Shown here: positions 10,770 to 22,573 of the stretch, piece by piece | How the letters are laid out: every line of letters starts with the position of its first letter | Numbering within the stretch: position 1 is the first letter of the stretch | Assembly (NCBI RefSeq): GCF_035594125.1 | Contig: NC_087155.1 | Span: forward strand, 1,015,001-1,079,000 | Source: Scylla paramamosain | Lineage: Eukaryota; Arthropoda; Malacostraca; Decapoda; Portunidae | Length of the DNA stretch: 64,000 nucleotides | Reading direction: 5' to 3' | Notes under the pieces: model-generated | The model's input: the letters and a program-made list of their open reading frames with translations, nothing else | What the model was told of the DNA's origin: nothing | Databases searched by the model: none | Made by a program: the position numbers and the translations under genes

Positions 10770-12300
10770 TGTACATGCGTGGGAGAAGATTTAACCTTTC
10801 CCTCCCTCTCAATTCGCTTCCCTCCCATCCCATACCACGTTTTTCTCAATATTTAGTTTTACTTCTCTATAAATCAACTAGTCTATCTTTTTTCCTCCTT
10901 TTTTCAGCTCCACGTTTCCGTAAACTGCTCACTTTTTTATCTCTTTCCCGTCCACCACTTTCTATTTTACTGTCTACTTCCCGTTAGTCCTTCATTTCCC
11001 GTTACTGTCAGAATGTCTTTTTTTTTACTATTTTTTTTTTCTCTGTTCCGTTCCCACCCTTCTTTATTTGTCTTCTTCCTGCCTTCATCCTTCCTTCGTC
11101 TCTTCCTGTTTCCTGTGACCTTTTTTTCTGTTTGTCTCCTCTCTTTATTTATTGGTGCAAAATCATTCTCGATTATTTTATTTTTGATCTGGAGTTCCTG
11201 ATGTCGCTTTCAATTTTCCTTTCCTTGTTTCACTTCTTCGTCTCTTTCGGAACGTACTTATATTTTTCTCTTCACTCCTTTCTTCTCTAGACTTCCCTCT
11301 CCTTTTGGACCCCCTTCTCATCTTCCTCCTTTTATTTTCCTCTCTCGCTTATCTTTGACATTTTCTTCTCACCCGTCGCAATATAAAGATATTTTTCTTA
11401 TCTTCCCAGTATATAACTTTTCACCTCAATTCTTTAGTTTCCTTCCATGGATTCGCTCTCTCTTCTTCTCTCTCCCTTCATCTTACTGCACGCTTCACCG
11501 ATTCCTCCATCCTTACCTCTCTCCTTTTTCCTGGCAATAGGGTACACCATACTTTCTTCCACCTTCTCCTTCACATTGCAAGACTTGTATTCAGTTCACC
11601 TCCTCCTCTTCCTCCTCCTCAGTCTTATTTCCTCAGTCTTCCTTTTGCCAGTTCATTCACTTTGCTCATCTCAGACTCAGTCCTCCTCTTCCTTCTCACT
11701 CGAATTCCTTGCCTCATTCCTTTGCAACGTTTTCTCAGAAGGTCTCCTGTAATCTTTTGTATTTTTCTTTTTATCACCTGTCCACTGTCTTCTTAGTATT
11801 CTTTTTAGTATCTATTCACAGTGTGTCTACCTTTAGTGTATCTGTCTACCGCATACCTGTCTATTGATCTGTCTACCGCATACCTGTCATATTTGTACGT
11901 CACTTTTCATATCACCCGTCTACCTTGTACCTTTCTTTTTATTACCTGTCCACCTCGTATCTGCCTTTCTTATATCCGTCGTGTGTCTTGTTCGTGACTT
12001 TATTTCATGTTTTCTGTCACGTATTCACCATGTTCCTTTCTTTTTTTCTTTTTATCGCCTGTTCATCTTGTACCTGCCTTTTGTTATATTACCTTTCACG
12101 ATATACTTAATTTTTCAAACACTTTTTTTTTATATAATTTCACAACCGACTACGTTCCTTCCTTTATACTTTTTTACACATCGCTAACTACCGTCTTCCT
12201 ATCTTTTCTATAACTATTTTTACATCAAGTGACTACCTTTGTTAAACCTGACCACTATTTTTTTATATATCTACTTTTTTTTTTTTTCTTTCTCTTTCTC
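10770..12300 (+). other. Kilobase-scale pyrimidine-rich strand
   Basis: For about 1.5 kb the plus strand is dominated by C and T with few purines. Between about 11800 and 12080 it contains degenerate repeats around CTGTCYACCKYRTACCTG, including a direct repeat of ATCTGTCTACCGCATACCTG near 11840 and 11866. All hydrophobic open frames here (60-107 codons) reflect composition. Confidence 0.75.
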
Positions 12301-12302
12301 AG

Positions 12303-12432
12303 CTCACCCCAGTGTACCCTCCTTTCCCGTACCACTGAGGATGTACCATTGTCGTGTGCCCGAGAGTAGCTGTGGCAATCCCATACCGGAGATGATACGG
12401 AGATGATGCACCTGGGGACCGACAGCGCCTTG
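12303..12432 (+). CDS. Candidate exon with strong splice sites, mostly 5'UTR
   Basis: A T/C tract of over 20 bases ends in CTTTCTCAG and the exon closes at TTG/GTAAGTCT, the best splice-site pair in the window. All three frames contain a stop within the 130 nt, but an ATG pair near the end starts MMHLGTDSAL and runs open into the donor in phase 0. It therefore fits a 5' exon carrying a start codon, or a non-coding RNA exon. A GT microsatellite begins 36 bp into the following intron. Confidence 0.45.
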
Positions 12433-12467
12433 GTAAGTCTCTTTACCCTTCGAGGGGCGCGCGCGCA

Positions 12468-12480
12468 TGTGTGTGTGTGG

Positions 12481-12552
<72 letters not shown>
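12468..12552. repeat. (GT)~40 microsatellite
   Basis: GT array with one GG interruption near 12480, preceded by a short alternating GC run. Confidence 0.97.
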
Positions 12553-12555
<3 letters not shown>

Positions 12556-12642
12556 CGCCGAGTCCATTTTACCCTTTCATCTCTTTTTCCTTAAATCTTG
12601 TCTTATTTGTTCACAACTCTTGGTTCGTGTATTGAAATGCCT

Positions 12643-12655
12643 CCCCCCCCCCCCC

Positions 12656-12726
<71 letters not shown>
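12643..12726. repeat. C14 run and (CT)35 microsatellite
   Basis: A homopolymer of about 14 C passes directly into a CT array with one CC interruption. Confidence 0.96.
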
Positions 12727-12728
<2 letters not shown>

Positions 12729-12984
12729 AAGACATTTTCTTTAAGAGCCACAAAGAGATTAATCGGGTTTTCATGAGTGTTTTCTACGCTGATGAAACAA
12801 TATATTTGTTAAATTATCACTATAATTATGTAAACTTTTGAAAAGCCCAATAAATCATATTAAAACCTATTAGATGTATGACAGCTATGAGTTTCTAAAC
12901 TTTCTAATATTGTATTATCTGTACAACTTTGCAGTGTAGGCACCAGTGAGTAAAAAAATAAAAGATAAAGTAAATCAAATATTT

Positions 12985-13165
12985 CAGTGCTCGTAGCTTA
13001 TTTTTGATCATTCGTCGCCAAAAAGGCGTGATTACGTCAGACAGGGAACAGTGAGCAATAACACTTCAGTGGCCGTAGCTTCAGCTTTGCTTTGTGTTTC
13101 CTCATCCGTCTCTTATAAGAAGACGTGATTGAGTCAAGCAGTGAACCGGTCAACAAACGCTGCCA
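12985..13165 (+). repeat. 82-bp tandem duplication, diverged
   Basis: CAGTGCTCGTAGCTT at 12985 and CAGTGGCCGTAGCTT at 13067 begin two units that also share GTGATTACGTCA-type and CAGTGAACMRGTSA-type segments. Confidence 0.65.
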
Positions 13166-13205
13166 TGAAACATTCCTCACGCAACACAACACTGCCCGTC
13201 GCCTT
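13120..13205 (+). CDS. Weak candidate 5' exon
   Basis: A pyrimidine-rich stretch ending CTCTTATAAG could be the acceptor; CTT/GTAAGTAT is a strong donor. An ATG at 13165 (GCCATGAAAC) starts MKHSSRNTTLPVA, open into the donor (phase 2). It overlaps the end of a tandem duplication, which lowers confidence. Confidence 0.2.
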
Positions 13206-13319
13206 GTAAGTATTCGGGTCCGCCAGCCGGGTAGCGCCGCCTCATCGCGCCCAGCCTGCCTTTGATGACACGCCGATCACAGAAATTGACCCTCGTTCCA
13301 GCTCATGTGTCTCTCTGGA

Positions 13320-13960
13320 TTATATTTCTTTTTTTACGAGGCGTCTTAAATCACAGTGGCCCAAGTCGCCCCTTTCCTTCCTCCTCGCTAGCACCACTTC
13401 GCTTCCCCTCCTCTCCTTCCTTCCTTCCCTTCACGGCTCTATTTTCTGCCTTTCTTATCTCCGCACGGACACCATCGTCAGGCTAGCTTTATGTCCACGC
13501 CCTCCCCGCACCCTTCCACCGCTTCCTCCCTCCTCCATCTATCCCATTCTCCTGCTGTCATAGTTTTCCTTCCTCGATCTCTCTTCCACCCTCCTCTCCC
13601 CTCCGTCACACACGCACCTAGTCCTCCCCGCCCAGTCCTCTGCCCTCCCCGGTTATTTCCCGCCAAATGTATTACTCCAGCCTGAACGGAGTGGCTCCTT
13701 CATAGCTCTCCAGTGACCTCCAGCTCTCCCAACCTCTCCTTTGAACCTTGCCCCTCCTTCACACGCGCTCCCACTTTCTTACCCATTCACTTTCTCAACG
13801 TTTCCTTCGCTCGCTCTCTTTTTCTCTCTCTCTCTCCCTCTTTCTTTCTTTCTCTCTCTCTCCCTCTTTCTTTCTTTCTCTCTCTCTCCCTCTTTCTTTC
13901 TTTCTCTCTCTCTCCTTCATCTCGTTCGTCCTTACCTCTTTTCCCTCCGGCAATGAATTT
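13320..13960 (+). other. Pyrimidine-rich block with 26-bp higher-order repeat
   Basis: The plus strand is C/T-rich throughout. At 13827-13913 a unit of CTCTCTCTCTCCCTCTTTCT followed by TTCTTT repeats three times with exact 26-bp spacing. Open frames on both strands are compositional. Confidence 0.8.
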
Positions 13961-14018
13961 TCCTCCACGCCTTTGGCTACACAGAGGTCATCGTGGGTGC
14001 TCTGTGTGAAGTGCCCCC

Positions 14019-14019
<1 letters not shown>

Positions 14020-14090
<71 letters not shown>
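14020..14090. repeat. (CT)35 microsatellite
   Basis: Uninterrupted CT array. Confidence 0.98.
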
Positions 14091-14094
<4 letters not shown>

Positions 14095-14199
14095 CTCGCT
14101 CGGCCTCACCAAAAGACTTTCTTGTAAATATTTCATACTGGACAAAAGACTCTCCCGGGAGGATCCTGCGCCGGAGAGAAGTGCTGGCTGAGATGAACA

Positions 14200-14480
14200 G
14201 AGTCTGAAACGCTGTGTTATTTATTTTTTTCCTTTTATTGTTTGAAGGAGCCTGACCAAGACTACAAGATGGGAAAAAAAAAAAAAACTGACCGAAGACT
14301 ACACGAAATAAAACAAAAAATACTATATGGTGCTGGATTGAAAGGAATGGATTCTGAAACGTAGTCTATTTTTTCGTTCTTGTGTCTGAGGAAGGTTGAC
14401 CAATGACTACGAAAAATGGAAAAAAATGCTACCTTGGCACTCCTTTTAAGAAACTGTAGTCGGCATGGGACAAGCTGAGA
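14200..14480 (+). mobile_element. Degenerate TIR-family repeat units
   Basis: TCTGAAACGCTGTG (near 14202) and ATTCTGAAACGTAG (near 14350) match the terminal motif of the element at 34656, and GAGCCTGACCAAGACTAC / GAAGGTTGACCAATGACTAC mark two related internal segments about 150 bp apart. No closing inverted repeat is visible. Confidence 0.35.
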
Positions 14481-14740
14481 AAATTGCATTGATTTTTTTT
14501 CTAAGGCATAGGAGGTCTGACCCGAGAGAAAAAAACAAAACAAAACATTGGAGTCAGGAGGCAGGATTTAATTAAAAGCATGACTGAAAGCAGCATATAC
14601 GAATTAAGCTCGCGCCGCCATAGGAATAAAAAATTAATAAATAGAAAAAAAAAGAACTCGATATAAATAGTATGTGAATGTGCATTATGTACCATTTCAT
14701 CAGCGGCACATTATATATTTACCCTGACATTACGAGGGAC

Positions 14741-14756
14741 GAGGGTTCGAATCCTG
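14741..14756 (+). other. Isolated pol III B-box-like motif
   Basis: GGTTCGAATCC matches the tRNA B-box exactly. The sequence does not fold into a T-arm with five paired bases and there is no A-box at the expected distance, so it is not a tRNA gene. It may be a relic of a tRNA-derived SINE. Confidence 0.2.
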
Positions 14757-15169
14757 GAACGGGAACGCCGGGAGTATGTTACTGTATCTCAGACAGGTGA
14801 AGATAAGATACGCCAGAGTTCTTACTAAGGGTCAATTCTTCTCCTTTAGCGTTTCCTGTGTTCATACTAAGGCTTTAGTAAATTTTAAAATATACGGTAC
14901 ACGAGAAAGGAGAACCGCGGGCAGACTATTTTTTTAGTAGGCAGTAAAAATTAGTAAAGTTGAGTCGACACCTACGAACCATCACAATAAAGTTCAAATT
15001 ACGTAAGTGAAACAAAGTACAAACATACATATTAGCAAAAATATTAACAAAAGGTAAGAATATCACAATTACGAACTACGTATATGAAATATAAAGTACA
15101 AACACACGTAGAAGCAAAGAAAAGAACAATATTATTACTACAGTTACATTACTAAAGGTCACGGTCAGT

Positions 15170-15425
15170 GGCTGATTAAAAAAATATTGATAAGAGTAAT
15201 ATATTGATATACGTAAGTAATGTTTTTATACTGGGACAGCCATGTGTAGGCCTGCTGGCTTCTTTCACCTTCCTACACATTAGTTATATTACTAGAGGTA
15301 TATACTGTCACTGGCAATACCTGACTAAAAAAATAATGGAGTAATATGTGGATATACGTACAGTAATGTTTTATATATGACTGTTACATGTAGGCCTGCA
15401 GGATTCTTAGAGTTTCCTTTATTTC
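15170..15425 (+). mobile_element. Two diverged retroelement 3'-end copies in tandem
   Basis: Two segments about 120 bp apart share GATATACGTAAGTAATGTTTT, then CATGTGTAGGCCTGCTGG or ACATGTAGGCCTGCAGG. The TGTAGGCCTG core and the preceding TACGTA stretch match the tail of the element at 8554-8703. Confidence 0.5.
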
Positions 15426-16372
15426 CTGAGTTTTTTGTTTTCTCAGTAATCTACCGCACTCACTCCCACTCTGTAAAGTTTTCCCTCAATCTTAAGTCCT
15501 CCAATCTATTGACAATTTAAGTTTGTGGATCTTATAACAAGATTGTAGTGACTGCTGTATCATCGTTTCCCGACCGTGGGAGAAGAAGAAAAAAAAGTAG
15601 AAGAAAAGAAAAAGTAGGGAAAAGAAAAAGAAGCATACAATTTTATAAGCACTAGTAATTGTTCATCTCCTCTTGTCCCCTTCTTTCCCATACATTTAAT
15701 TAATTTGAGTTCCACGTCCTGGTCCTCTACAAGGTACCTGGTGTTCCCTTTAAAAGTATGAATGGTTGTGTCGCTGGATGTCGTCAGTGTTAGAGGCTTA
15801 GAAATCCTCAGCAATGGTCAGAACTTTTTTTATCTATATTAGAATTATAATTTCCAACCAGCTCAGTTATTCTGGCCTCTAATTACTGTGTCTCGCTTTG
15901 TTGGAGAGAGAAAAAAGAATGTAAATTCGACGGTCACAGAAACGCATCTCCCAGTGCACAGACTCAAGGTTCTACTATTCAACATGGAATTTCCTAAAAA
16001 AAAATGTTTGTCGAGTATGATCAAAATTATAATTCCCTACCGCCCGAGTTGTCCCACTTCTAATTACTGTATTTTGTTTGCAAGTCACAGAAAAAAAAAA
16101 AAAAAACTGTGACCGCTTTTGAAACACTTCTACCACACCCTTTGTATTATTCAACGACGGATTCCCTAAAAACAAGAAAAAAGTATCTGTCGGGTAGATA
16201 AATGTTAACACTTACTTGGAAGTTCGTAGCAATGATTTCACTTGCGGAATGTGAGTGGAAGTGAAAAGCTTTATCAGGTAATCTGACCCACAGTACATAT
16301 TTTGATATTGGTAGCGATTCCAGGACGCATTGAATATTATCTAAGATTTTATTTCATGTAAAAAAGGTAGCC

Positions 16373-16374
<2 letters not shown>

Positions 16375-16464
<90 letters not shown>
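16375..16464. repeat. (GA)44 microsatellite
   Basis: Uninterrupted GA array. Confidence 0.98.
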
Positions 16465-16468
<4 letters not shown>

Positions 16469-16659
16469 AATTCCAACGAGACTGATCAATTTCCTCCATC
16501 AGTTAACTAATTCATTCACGTTTCATCTCCACTGCATCAGAAATCCCTGTGACCATTCCGGAAATTTGTGTTTGTGCGTGACTGTTTGCCCCGACCCCTC
16601 AGCACTCGCCACTCCTCTTATTCCCTTCAGCCTCACTCGCTTCGTCCTGAACATCACTG

Positions 16660-16840
16660 GCGCTGTCTTTCACTCACTCTACTCTTTAGCTTCATTTATT
16701 CTATCCTTCATCCCTCACTCGCCTCTGTCCTTCATCCCTCACTTTCTCTACCCTTTTACCTCACTCTATTCTTCGTCCCTCACTCCTCTCTATCCTTCAT
16801 CCCTCACTCGCTCTATCTTTCCTCACTCGCTAGCCACACA
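16660..16840 (+). repeat. ~25-bp degenerate pyrimidine repeat
   Basis: Six or so variants of CTCTATCCTTCATCCCTCAC follow one another. The Ser/Pro/Leu-rich frame here (FIPHSPLSFIPH) is the translation of this repeat. Confidence 0.7.
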
Positions 16841-16856
16841 GTCACATTTCTCTCAG

Positions 16857-16985
16857 CAATGCAAGACGGCAACTATGAATGTACGAGAATGGAAATTTTT
16901 CGTAATTCCGGCAGCTAAAAAATGGATATTAATGGGAACTATAGGGCTAAATGACTCGCAATATCCAGGCTCCGTATTGCGATAA
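16857..16985 (+). CDS. Candidate terminal coding exon
   Basis: Acceptor CACATTTCTCTCAG is followed by 42 open codons with no repeat character, including MNVREWKFFVIPAAKK and MGTIGLNDSQYPGSVLR, to a TAA. A canonical AATAAA overlaps the stop (16984-16989), closer than usual for a poly(A) signal. A second frame starting at ATG 16859 is also open for 19 codons. Not recognised; conserved downstream DNA (16990-17060) is complex too. Confidence 0.35.
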   Translation, partial: QCKTATMNVREWKFFVIPAAKKWILMGTIGLNDSQYPGSVLR

Positions 16986-17059
16986 TAAAAGTGAAGTGGT
17001 GCGTTTTAGCCACGTGTACTGGCGGGCATTAATTAATCATGCACCTGCAATCAAGGCAA

Positions 17060-17700
17060 CACGCGTACTTCAGGGAAATCATTGTCTGTTTTAGTAAATT
17101 CCCGTGGAGTGTTGGGAAAATATTTTAACTTCTTTCCACTTTGTTTTTCTGCGTGGGGCAATAGTTTAACATTGGTAGATATGATAGGTAGTTTGTTTTT
17201 TTTTCGGTGTTTCAGTGTAAAAACCAGTTACATTTTCTTTTCTTTTTTTCCTTACTTTTTTTTTTTTTTTTTTTTTTAAACATCAGCGAGAACAAGTTTG
17301 CATGTCACAGTGTACGTGATTACTGTCCTAGCGTTGACTCATGTCATGTGGCTTATTACTTCAGTGCCCTTTTAGCCTCATTCTGCCCCAGGCTCTTTCC
17401 CCTCCCGTTCATAACCTGGGTAATCTGACGAAGACCTTCTTTCTACTTTGTCTCGAAATATAAATCGAAGTTGAGAAAAAACAAGAACATGTCAATTATC
17501 ACATTATCGTGTTAGTTGTTGATTCCCCCGGTCTTTGTATAATCGGTAATCAATACTGTTACATTTAATAAGTGATAAATGCAAGTAAACTTGTTCAAGA
17601 GGCTGCCGTTTAATATACGCTACCTGCGTACCAGTGATGCCAGCCCTGTCACCTGCCAGCCACTCACCCATCACCATACAGGCAGCCATCATCCCAGCAG
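17060..17700. other. Spacer with T-rich tracts
   Basis: AT-rich sequence with T runs at 17190 and 17257-17277. No exon signal, duplication or element was identified. Confidence 0.5.
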
Positions 17701-17709
17701 CCAATCATC

Positions 17710-17950
17710 TATCACTCACCAGTCAATCAAACATCCGCTGATTGATTCTACTCAATATTCCAACACTTTCTTTGGTGTGACTTATTATTTATCACCCATC
17801 AGTCAGCCACTCAATCAGCCAACCACTGTTACACTTTGCTCAATATTCCAACTTTTCTGACTTTTTTTTATTTTTTTATCCCCCACCATTCAGTCAGTCA
17901 ATCAACCAGTCACTGAAAGACTCTCGTGAATATTCGAGTACTCCTTTGCT
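17710..17950 (+). repeat. 80-87-bp tandem repeat, three diverged units
   Basis: Units start at TATCACTCACCAGTCAATCA (17710), TATCACCCATCAGTCAGCCA (17790) and TATCCCCCACCATTCAGTCA (17877); each continues into a CTCAATATTCCAAC-like segment. Confidence 0.75.
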
Positions 17951-18059
17951 CTAACTGTATCTTTCAAAATATCGTCTAAATCTGTACACACTAAATCGTG
18001 AATAATTTGCTAACACTTATCTTTTTAGAATTATAATCTTAATCTACACAAGACCATTT

Positions 18060-18166
18060 TATTAAACTGTGACAAAGCCTTACTAGTCAAAGGGTTAATT
18101 ACTCGCCCACCACCCGCGCCGGGACAAAGGGCTGAGCCGATCAAACACGCCGCCACAGGGTGAGTA
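18060..18166 (+). other. Open CpG-containing island ending in donor-like site
   Basis: A frame open from about 18066 includes GLITRPPPAPGQRAEPIKHA and meets CAGG/GTGAGTAT, a strong donor match, near 18165. No good acceptor precedes it. The following 120 bp is also complex, with an inverted CCAAT motif. Confidence 0.2.
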
Positions 18167-18299
18167 TGTCAGTGAGTCTCCGCGTGATTGGTGCAGTCAG
18201 GCCTTGTATTGTGTTGTTGCGCCACCCACGGATCCCCTTCATCATGTGACATAAAGATGAGATTTGCTGTTTCATTTGAGTCACCCTGGAATAAAACTA

Positions 18300-18912
<613 letters not shown>

Positions 18913-19517
18913 AAGTACAAAAAAGATAAGAAAAGCTACAAAAGAGGAAAGACATGAACAACAAAAAATAAGTATCTGAATATGCCGTTCCTAAGCAGAT
19001 AATAATAAAAAAATAGAAGTTAACCAGACAGAATCACCTTTTGCATCAACGAAGGCTAATATCATCTTGTATTTCCCTCCCTTGTACCTATAAAGAAAAA
19101 AAAAAGTAGAAAAAATTCCCTTAATATTTGCTTCGACAAAGGCAGTTCAGGTAATGCAAAATAAATGAGGGAGAAAGCCCGCCAAGTGCTGCTCCTTAAT
19201 GAGTTCGAGGGAAACAAAGCAGATGCCGTGAATTTTCTCCCAGTCTCTGTACAACTCTTAAAGAGGGGAACGTTCCCTCCCGCTTGTAAAGGTCCGGGTG
19301 GTGGTGGGCAGGAGGGCAGGTGGCGCTGTGCCGAGCAAGGGAGCTGGAACAAGTATTGGTGTTGCTGGTGGTGGTGGTGTGCTTTGTCTGGTCTTCTCTT
19401 TAATGGCCACTCAGGGAATAGTTGGACTGATTCTGATAGCTTTTCCCTTTTTTTTTTTTTCTATAATTTTTTTATGCAGATTTCAACATATTCATCAATC
19501 AGTGTTTGCCTCTTTTC

Positions 19518-19670
19518 ATCTATTTATCTATTTATCTATCTATTTACCTGTTTATCTATCTACCTATCTATCTATCTATCTGTATATCTGCTTGTTTATC
19601 TTTGTATTTATCTGCATATCTATATATTCATCTATCTATCTGTTTATCTAAATATCTGTGTATTCATTTA
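19518..19670. repeat. Degenerate TATC tetranucleotide array
   Basis: About 150 bp of CTAT/CTGT/TTAT units giving an IYLS-type translation. Confidence 0.9.
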
Positions 19671-19674
19671 TCTC

Positions 19675-19887
19675 ATGGATATTGCATTCATCCAATCGTG
19701 TAAGGCAAGAAAAATAAGGATGAAAATGAATAGAAAGTCTCGTGCATCCAGGCCGCCGGAGTGTGGGAGGCATGCAGTTAGCAAGTTCAGAGGAGCAGTA
19801 ACCATAAAAATAACAGTAGAAGATAGTAAGAGATGCAACGCCGCGGCAGTGTTTGAGATTGAAGGCAGCCAGTTAAAGGAAAGTTGA
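19675..19887 (+). CDS. Complete ATG-to-stop frame, 70 codons, unknown
   Basis: Starts at ATG 19675 just after the TATC array and ends at TGA 19887. The first part is basic (KARKIRMKMNRKSRASRP), the second a soluble-looking stretch with VTIKITVEDSKRCN. No simple repeat contributes. The antisense strand is also open: from an AG at 19986 behind the GA/CT array, 105 codons to a stop at 19668, but that translation is hydrophobic and reads like an antisense shadow. Not recognised. Confidence 0.3.
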   Translation: MDIAFIQSCKARKIRMKMNRKSRASRPPECGRHAVSKFRGAVTIKITVEDSKRCNAAAVFEIEGSQLKES

Positions 19888-20002
19888 TGTAGCGAAGAGT
19901 TTTTGACTATACATGGCTTAGTAAGGCTTAGCTGTGTCTTGAAAAGTTCAGAACGTGTCGTAATCACCGCGGGAATAATCAAGTGCTGATCAGCCGCAGA
20001 AT

Positions 20003-20134
<132 letters not shown>

Positions 20135-20464
20135 GCACCACCACTCGCTTCAGTGGAAGGAAAAATCGTTTGCTAAAATTCAGTAAAGGATTTTTTATCT
20201 GTAAACTTTAAAGCATTTTTTTTATGTCGTAGAATTTAAAATTGCGTATAACAGGAAATACATGTAAATTTGGTTTCATTGTAACGCTTTCAAAAAATAC
20301 TTTTAAAAGAATCCTGTTTTGCTTTTAATGGCAAAACATATGGGGGAAAAAATATATTTATTCAGTAGAGCAGTAAAGTACTTTCATACGTATTAGTTAA
20401 TATTTTACGTTTGAGTTTCAAATGTTGCTCATCACCTGAGACTCGACATCACAGGAATATGTAA

Positions 20465-20747
20465 ATGTTGGAGAATGTGAGCAATACATTCTGGTGTGTT
20501 CATTTCCTGCGTCCACGCCGCATCACCGCCTGCCGTGACCACCACCGCAACGACTATGCCTGTCACGACTCCCTCGCCACGACCACAGCCACGACCAACA
20601 TATCCGCGACCAACCACGCCAAAATCACCCTTGCCACCGCTACCCCAGCCACGACCACACCCGCTACTGTCTGTCTGTCTGTATGTCTCCTCCCCATGAC
20701 CATACGCACGCAGGGAGGCGCGGCGCTCATACCGGAGCTTCAGACAG
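20465..20747 (+). CDS. Candidate first coding exon, Thr-rich
   Basis: ATG at 20465 opens a 94-codon frame ending at donor GACAG/GTAATG. The N-terminal third has spaced Cys and His (CRDHHRNDYACHD); the middle is Thr/Ala-rich from an imperfect CACGAC repeat, mucin-like; the end reads TIRTQGGAALIPELQ. Other plus frames are Pro/Arg-rich and the minus strand Gly-rich, both from the same repeat, so the coding frame is uncertain. Confidence 0.25.
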
Positions 20748-21178
20748 GTAATGATCGAGGCTTCTTTTCTCCAAAGTTCAAGATAATGAGCAAGACTTTC
20801 CTTCACACGCACCAAACTTACAAATAGTGAAGTTTACCAGACAAAAAGACAGTCGTCGCTGAAGAAAATTAAGAAAAGAAATTCCATCTCGACACAAAAC
20901 AGTACTTTACGCATATCAAGTTTCATGTTCATAGATTTCGACTCCCTTTAGTGACATTCGATCCCACTTTCACGAGAGTTAAAGGATTTGGATTGCACTG
21001 GTTGGACGCCGGAGTGGTAATTGAGATAAGGTGTGGAGTGTGTGGCGAGCAAGGGACAGGGGTACAAGAGGCTTGGTGGTGGTGGTAGTGGTGATGGTGG
21101 ACACGGCAGTACTTTGCTATTCAATATCGCTTCCTCCCGTTTATCCTTTACATTATTTCCTTCCACTTCTTTTCGTCT

Positions 21179-21423
21179 TCAGTTTTTTTTTCTGTCTCTA
21201 CATATTCGTGGTGGTGGTGGTGGTGGTGGTGAAGGGAAGACATATTTCGCTTTCTCTTTCTCTTTTTCCATTGCTTTCTCCGCCTTTTCTTTTTCTCCTT
21301 TTCTTTTTCTCTGGGCATTCGTGGTGGTGGTTATACGGAAGGCGTGTTTAGCTTTCCCGCTCTTCTTGTCATTGGTATCTCCCTCTTCTTTTCTCCTTCG
21401 TTTCTCTCTCTTTACGTAGTCTA
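21179..21423 (-). other. Lys/Glu-rich minus frame behind CT array
   Basis: After the minus-strand CT array (21514-21430) comes CTGTCAAG, then about 81 open codons: charged, Lys/Glu-rich, with a run of seven prolines near the end. The strand is purine-rich, so a long charged frame is expected by composition; the acceptor position is the only extra support. Confidence 0.15.
21209..21231. repeat. (GGT)7 array
   Basis: Short GGT array; a similar GTGGTGGT stretch lies at 21322. Confidence 0.9.
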
Positions 21424-21426
21424 CTT

Positions 21427-21429
<3 letters not shown>

Positions 21430-21514
<85 letters not shown>
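21430..21514. repeat. (GA)42 microsatellite
   Basis: Uninterrupted GA array. Confidence 0.98.
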
Positions 21515-21518
<4 letters not shown>

Positions 21519-21597
21519 CAAATACGCAAAAAGGTTGAGAAATGGACACATCAACCACACTTAGTTGGCAATAACGCACGCAAACACATGCACATCA

Positions 21598-21619
21598 ATA
21601 CACACACACACACACACAT
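21598..21619. repeat. (CA)10 microsatellite
   Basis: Short CA array. Confidence 0.93.
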
Positions 21620-21848
21620 CCATCTCTCGTACTCCACCCATTTACTGACACGCTAAAATAAATCAGCTCTCTGTTCCTGCTCAGTGATATGGTCTGGAAT
21701 TAAATTTATGCTTACATTACCAGTACTCATGTGGGGATCTACTGCTGCTGCGAGTTTCATTCCCAAGCTTTTCCTGCACCGACTGCCTACTGTGGGTGGA
21801 GGCATGGCGTCTGTGTGGTTGGAGGCAAGGGGGTCTCTGATATATATA

Positions 21849-21999
21849 CAGACAGACAGAAGACAGACAGACATACAGAAGGCAGACAGAGAGACAAGAA
21901 TCGTAGCGAAAAAAAGAAAGAGAAAACAAAAAAGAAAATGAAGGCGAAAAGAACGAAACGAGACAACGAAAGACAAAGAACTCGAAAAAAAGAAAGAAA

Positions 22000-22035
<36 letters not shown>

Positions 22036-22036
22036 A
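21849..22036. repeat. ACAG and GAAA tetranucleotide arrays
   Basis: Degenerate ACAG units (21849-21897) and a GAAA array (21990-22036) inside a purine-rich block; the Lys/Arg-rich frame is compositional. Confidence 0.93.
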
Positions 22037-22121
22037 CAAAGTAGAAGGGAAATTTGGGGTGAACATGCGAATATAAGACAAAAGAAAGAGAAAAAGAGAA
22101 GAAGAATTGGAAAAGAATACA

Positions 22122-22123
<2 letters not shown>

Positions 22124-22200
<77 letters not shown>
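22124..22200. repeat. (GA)38 microsatellite
   Basis: Uninterrupted GA array. Confidence 0.98.
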
Positions 22201-22204
<4 letters not shown>

Positions 22205-22469
22205 ATGGAGACTGACAGAGGGAAGGCAGTCCAGTCCGAGACATTTTTGACAGGCATGTAAAACTTAACCCTTTTCTGTGCTGAAGGGAGAGACATGCCT
22301 CGGCTGTCACGCTCCGGGCCGCAGACAACACGACAAGACACGCAACGAAAAGATATTGTGACACGGAAACGCTAAACGCCACTGTGGTTATAAAAAGTGA
22401 TTCAAAAGTGAGCGGTCGAGTGAGGATCAAGATTTTTGTTTTCCTTTTTTTTTTTTTTTTCCTCACACA

Positions 22470-22573
<104 letters not shown>

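Noticed and set aside
11447..12213. Several Leu/Phe/Ser frames of 60-107 codons
   Set aside because: Overlap in different frames of one pyrimidine-rich strand, with degenerate internal repeats.
14741..14756. tRNA gene at a perfect B-box
   Set aside because: No acceptor stem, A-box or paired T-arm; kept only as an isolated motif.
20496..20699. Pro/Arg-rich frame suggestive of an antimicrobial peptide, and Gly-rich antisense frame
   Set aside because: Both derive from an imperfect CACGAC repeat; no signal peptide or cysteine pattern.
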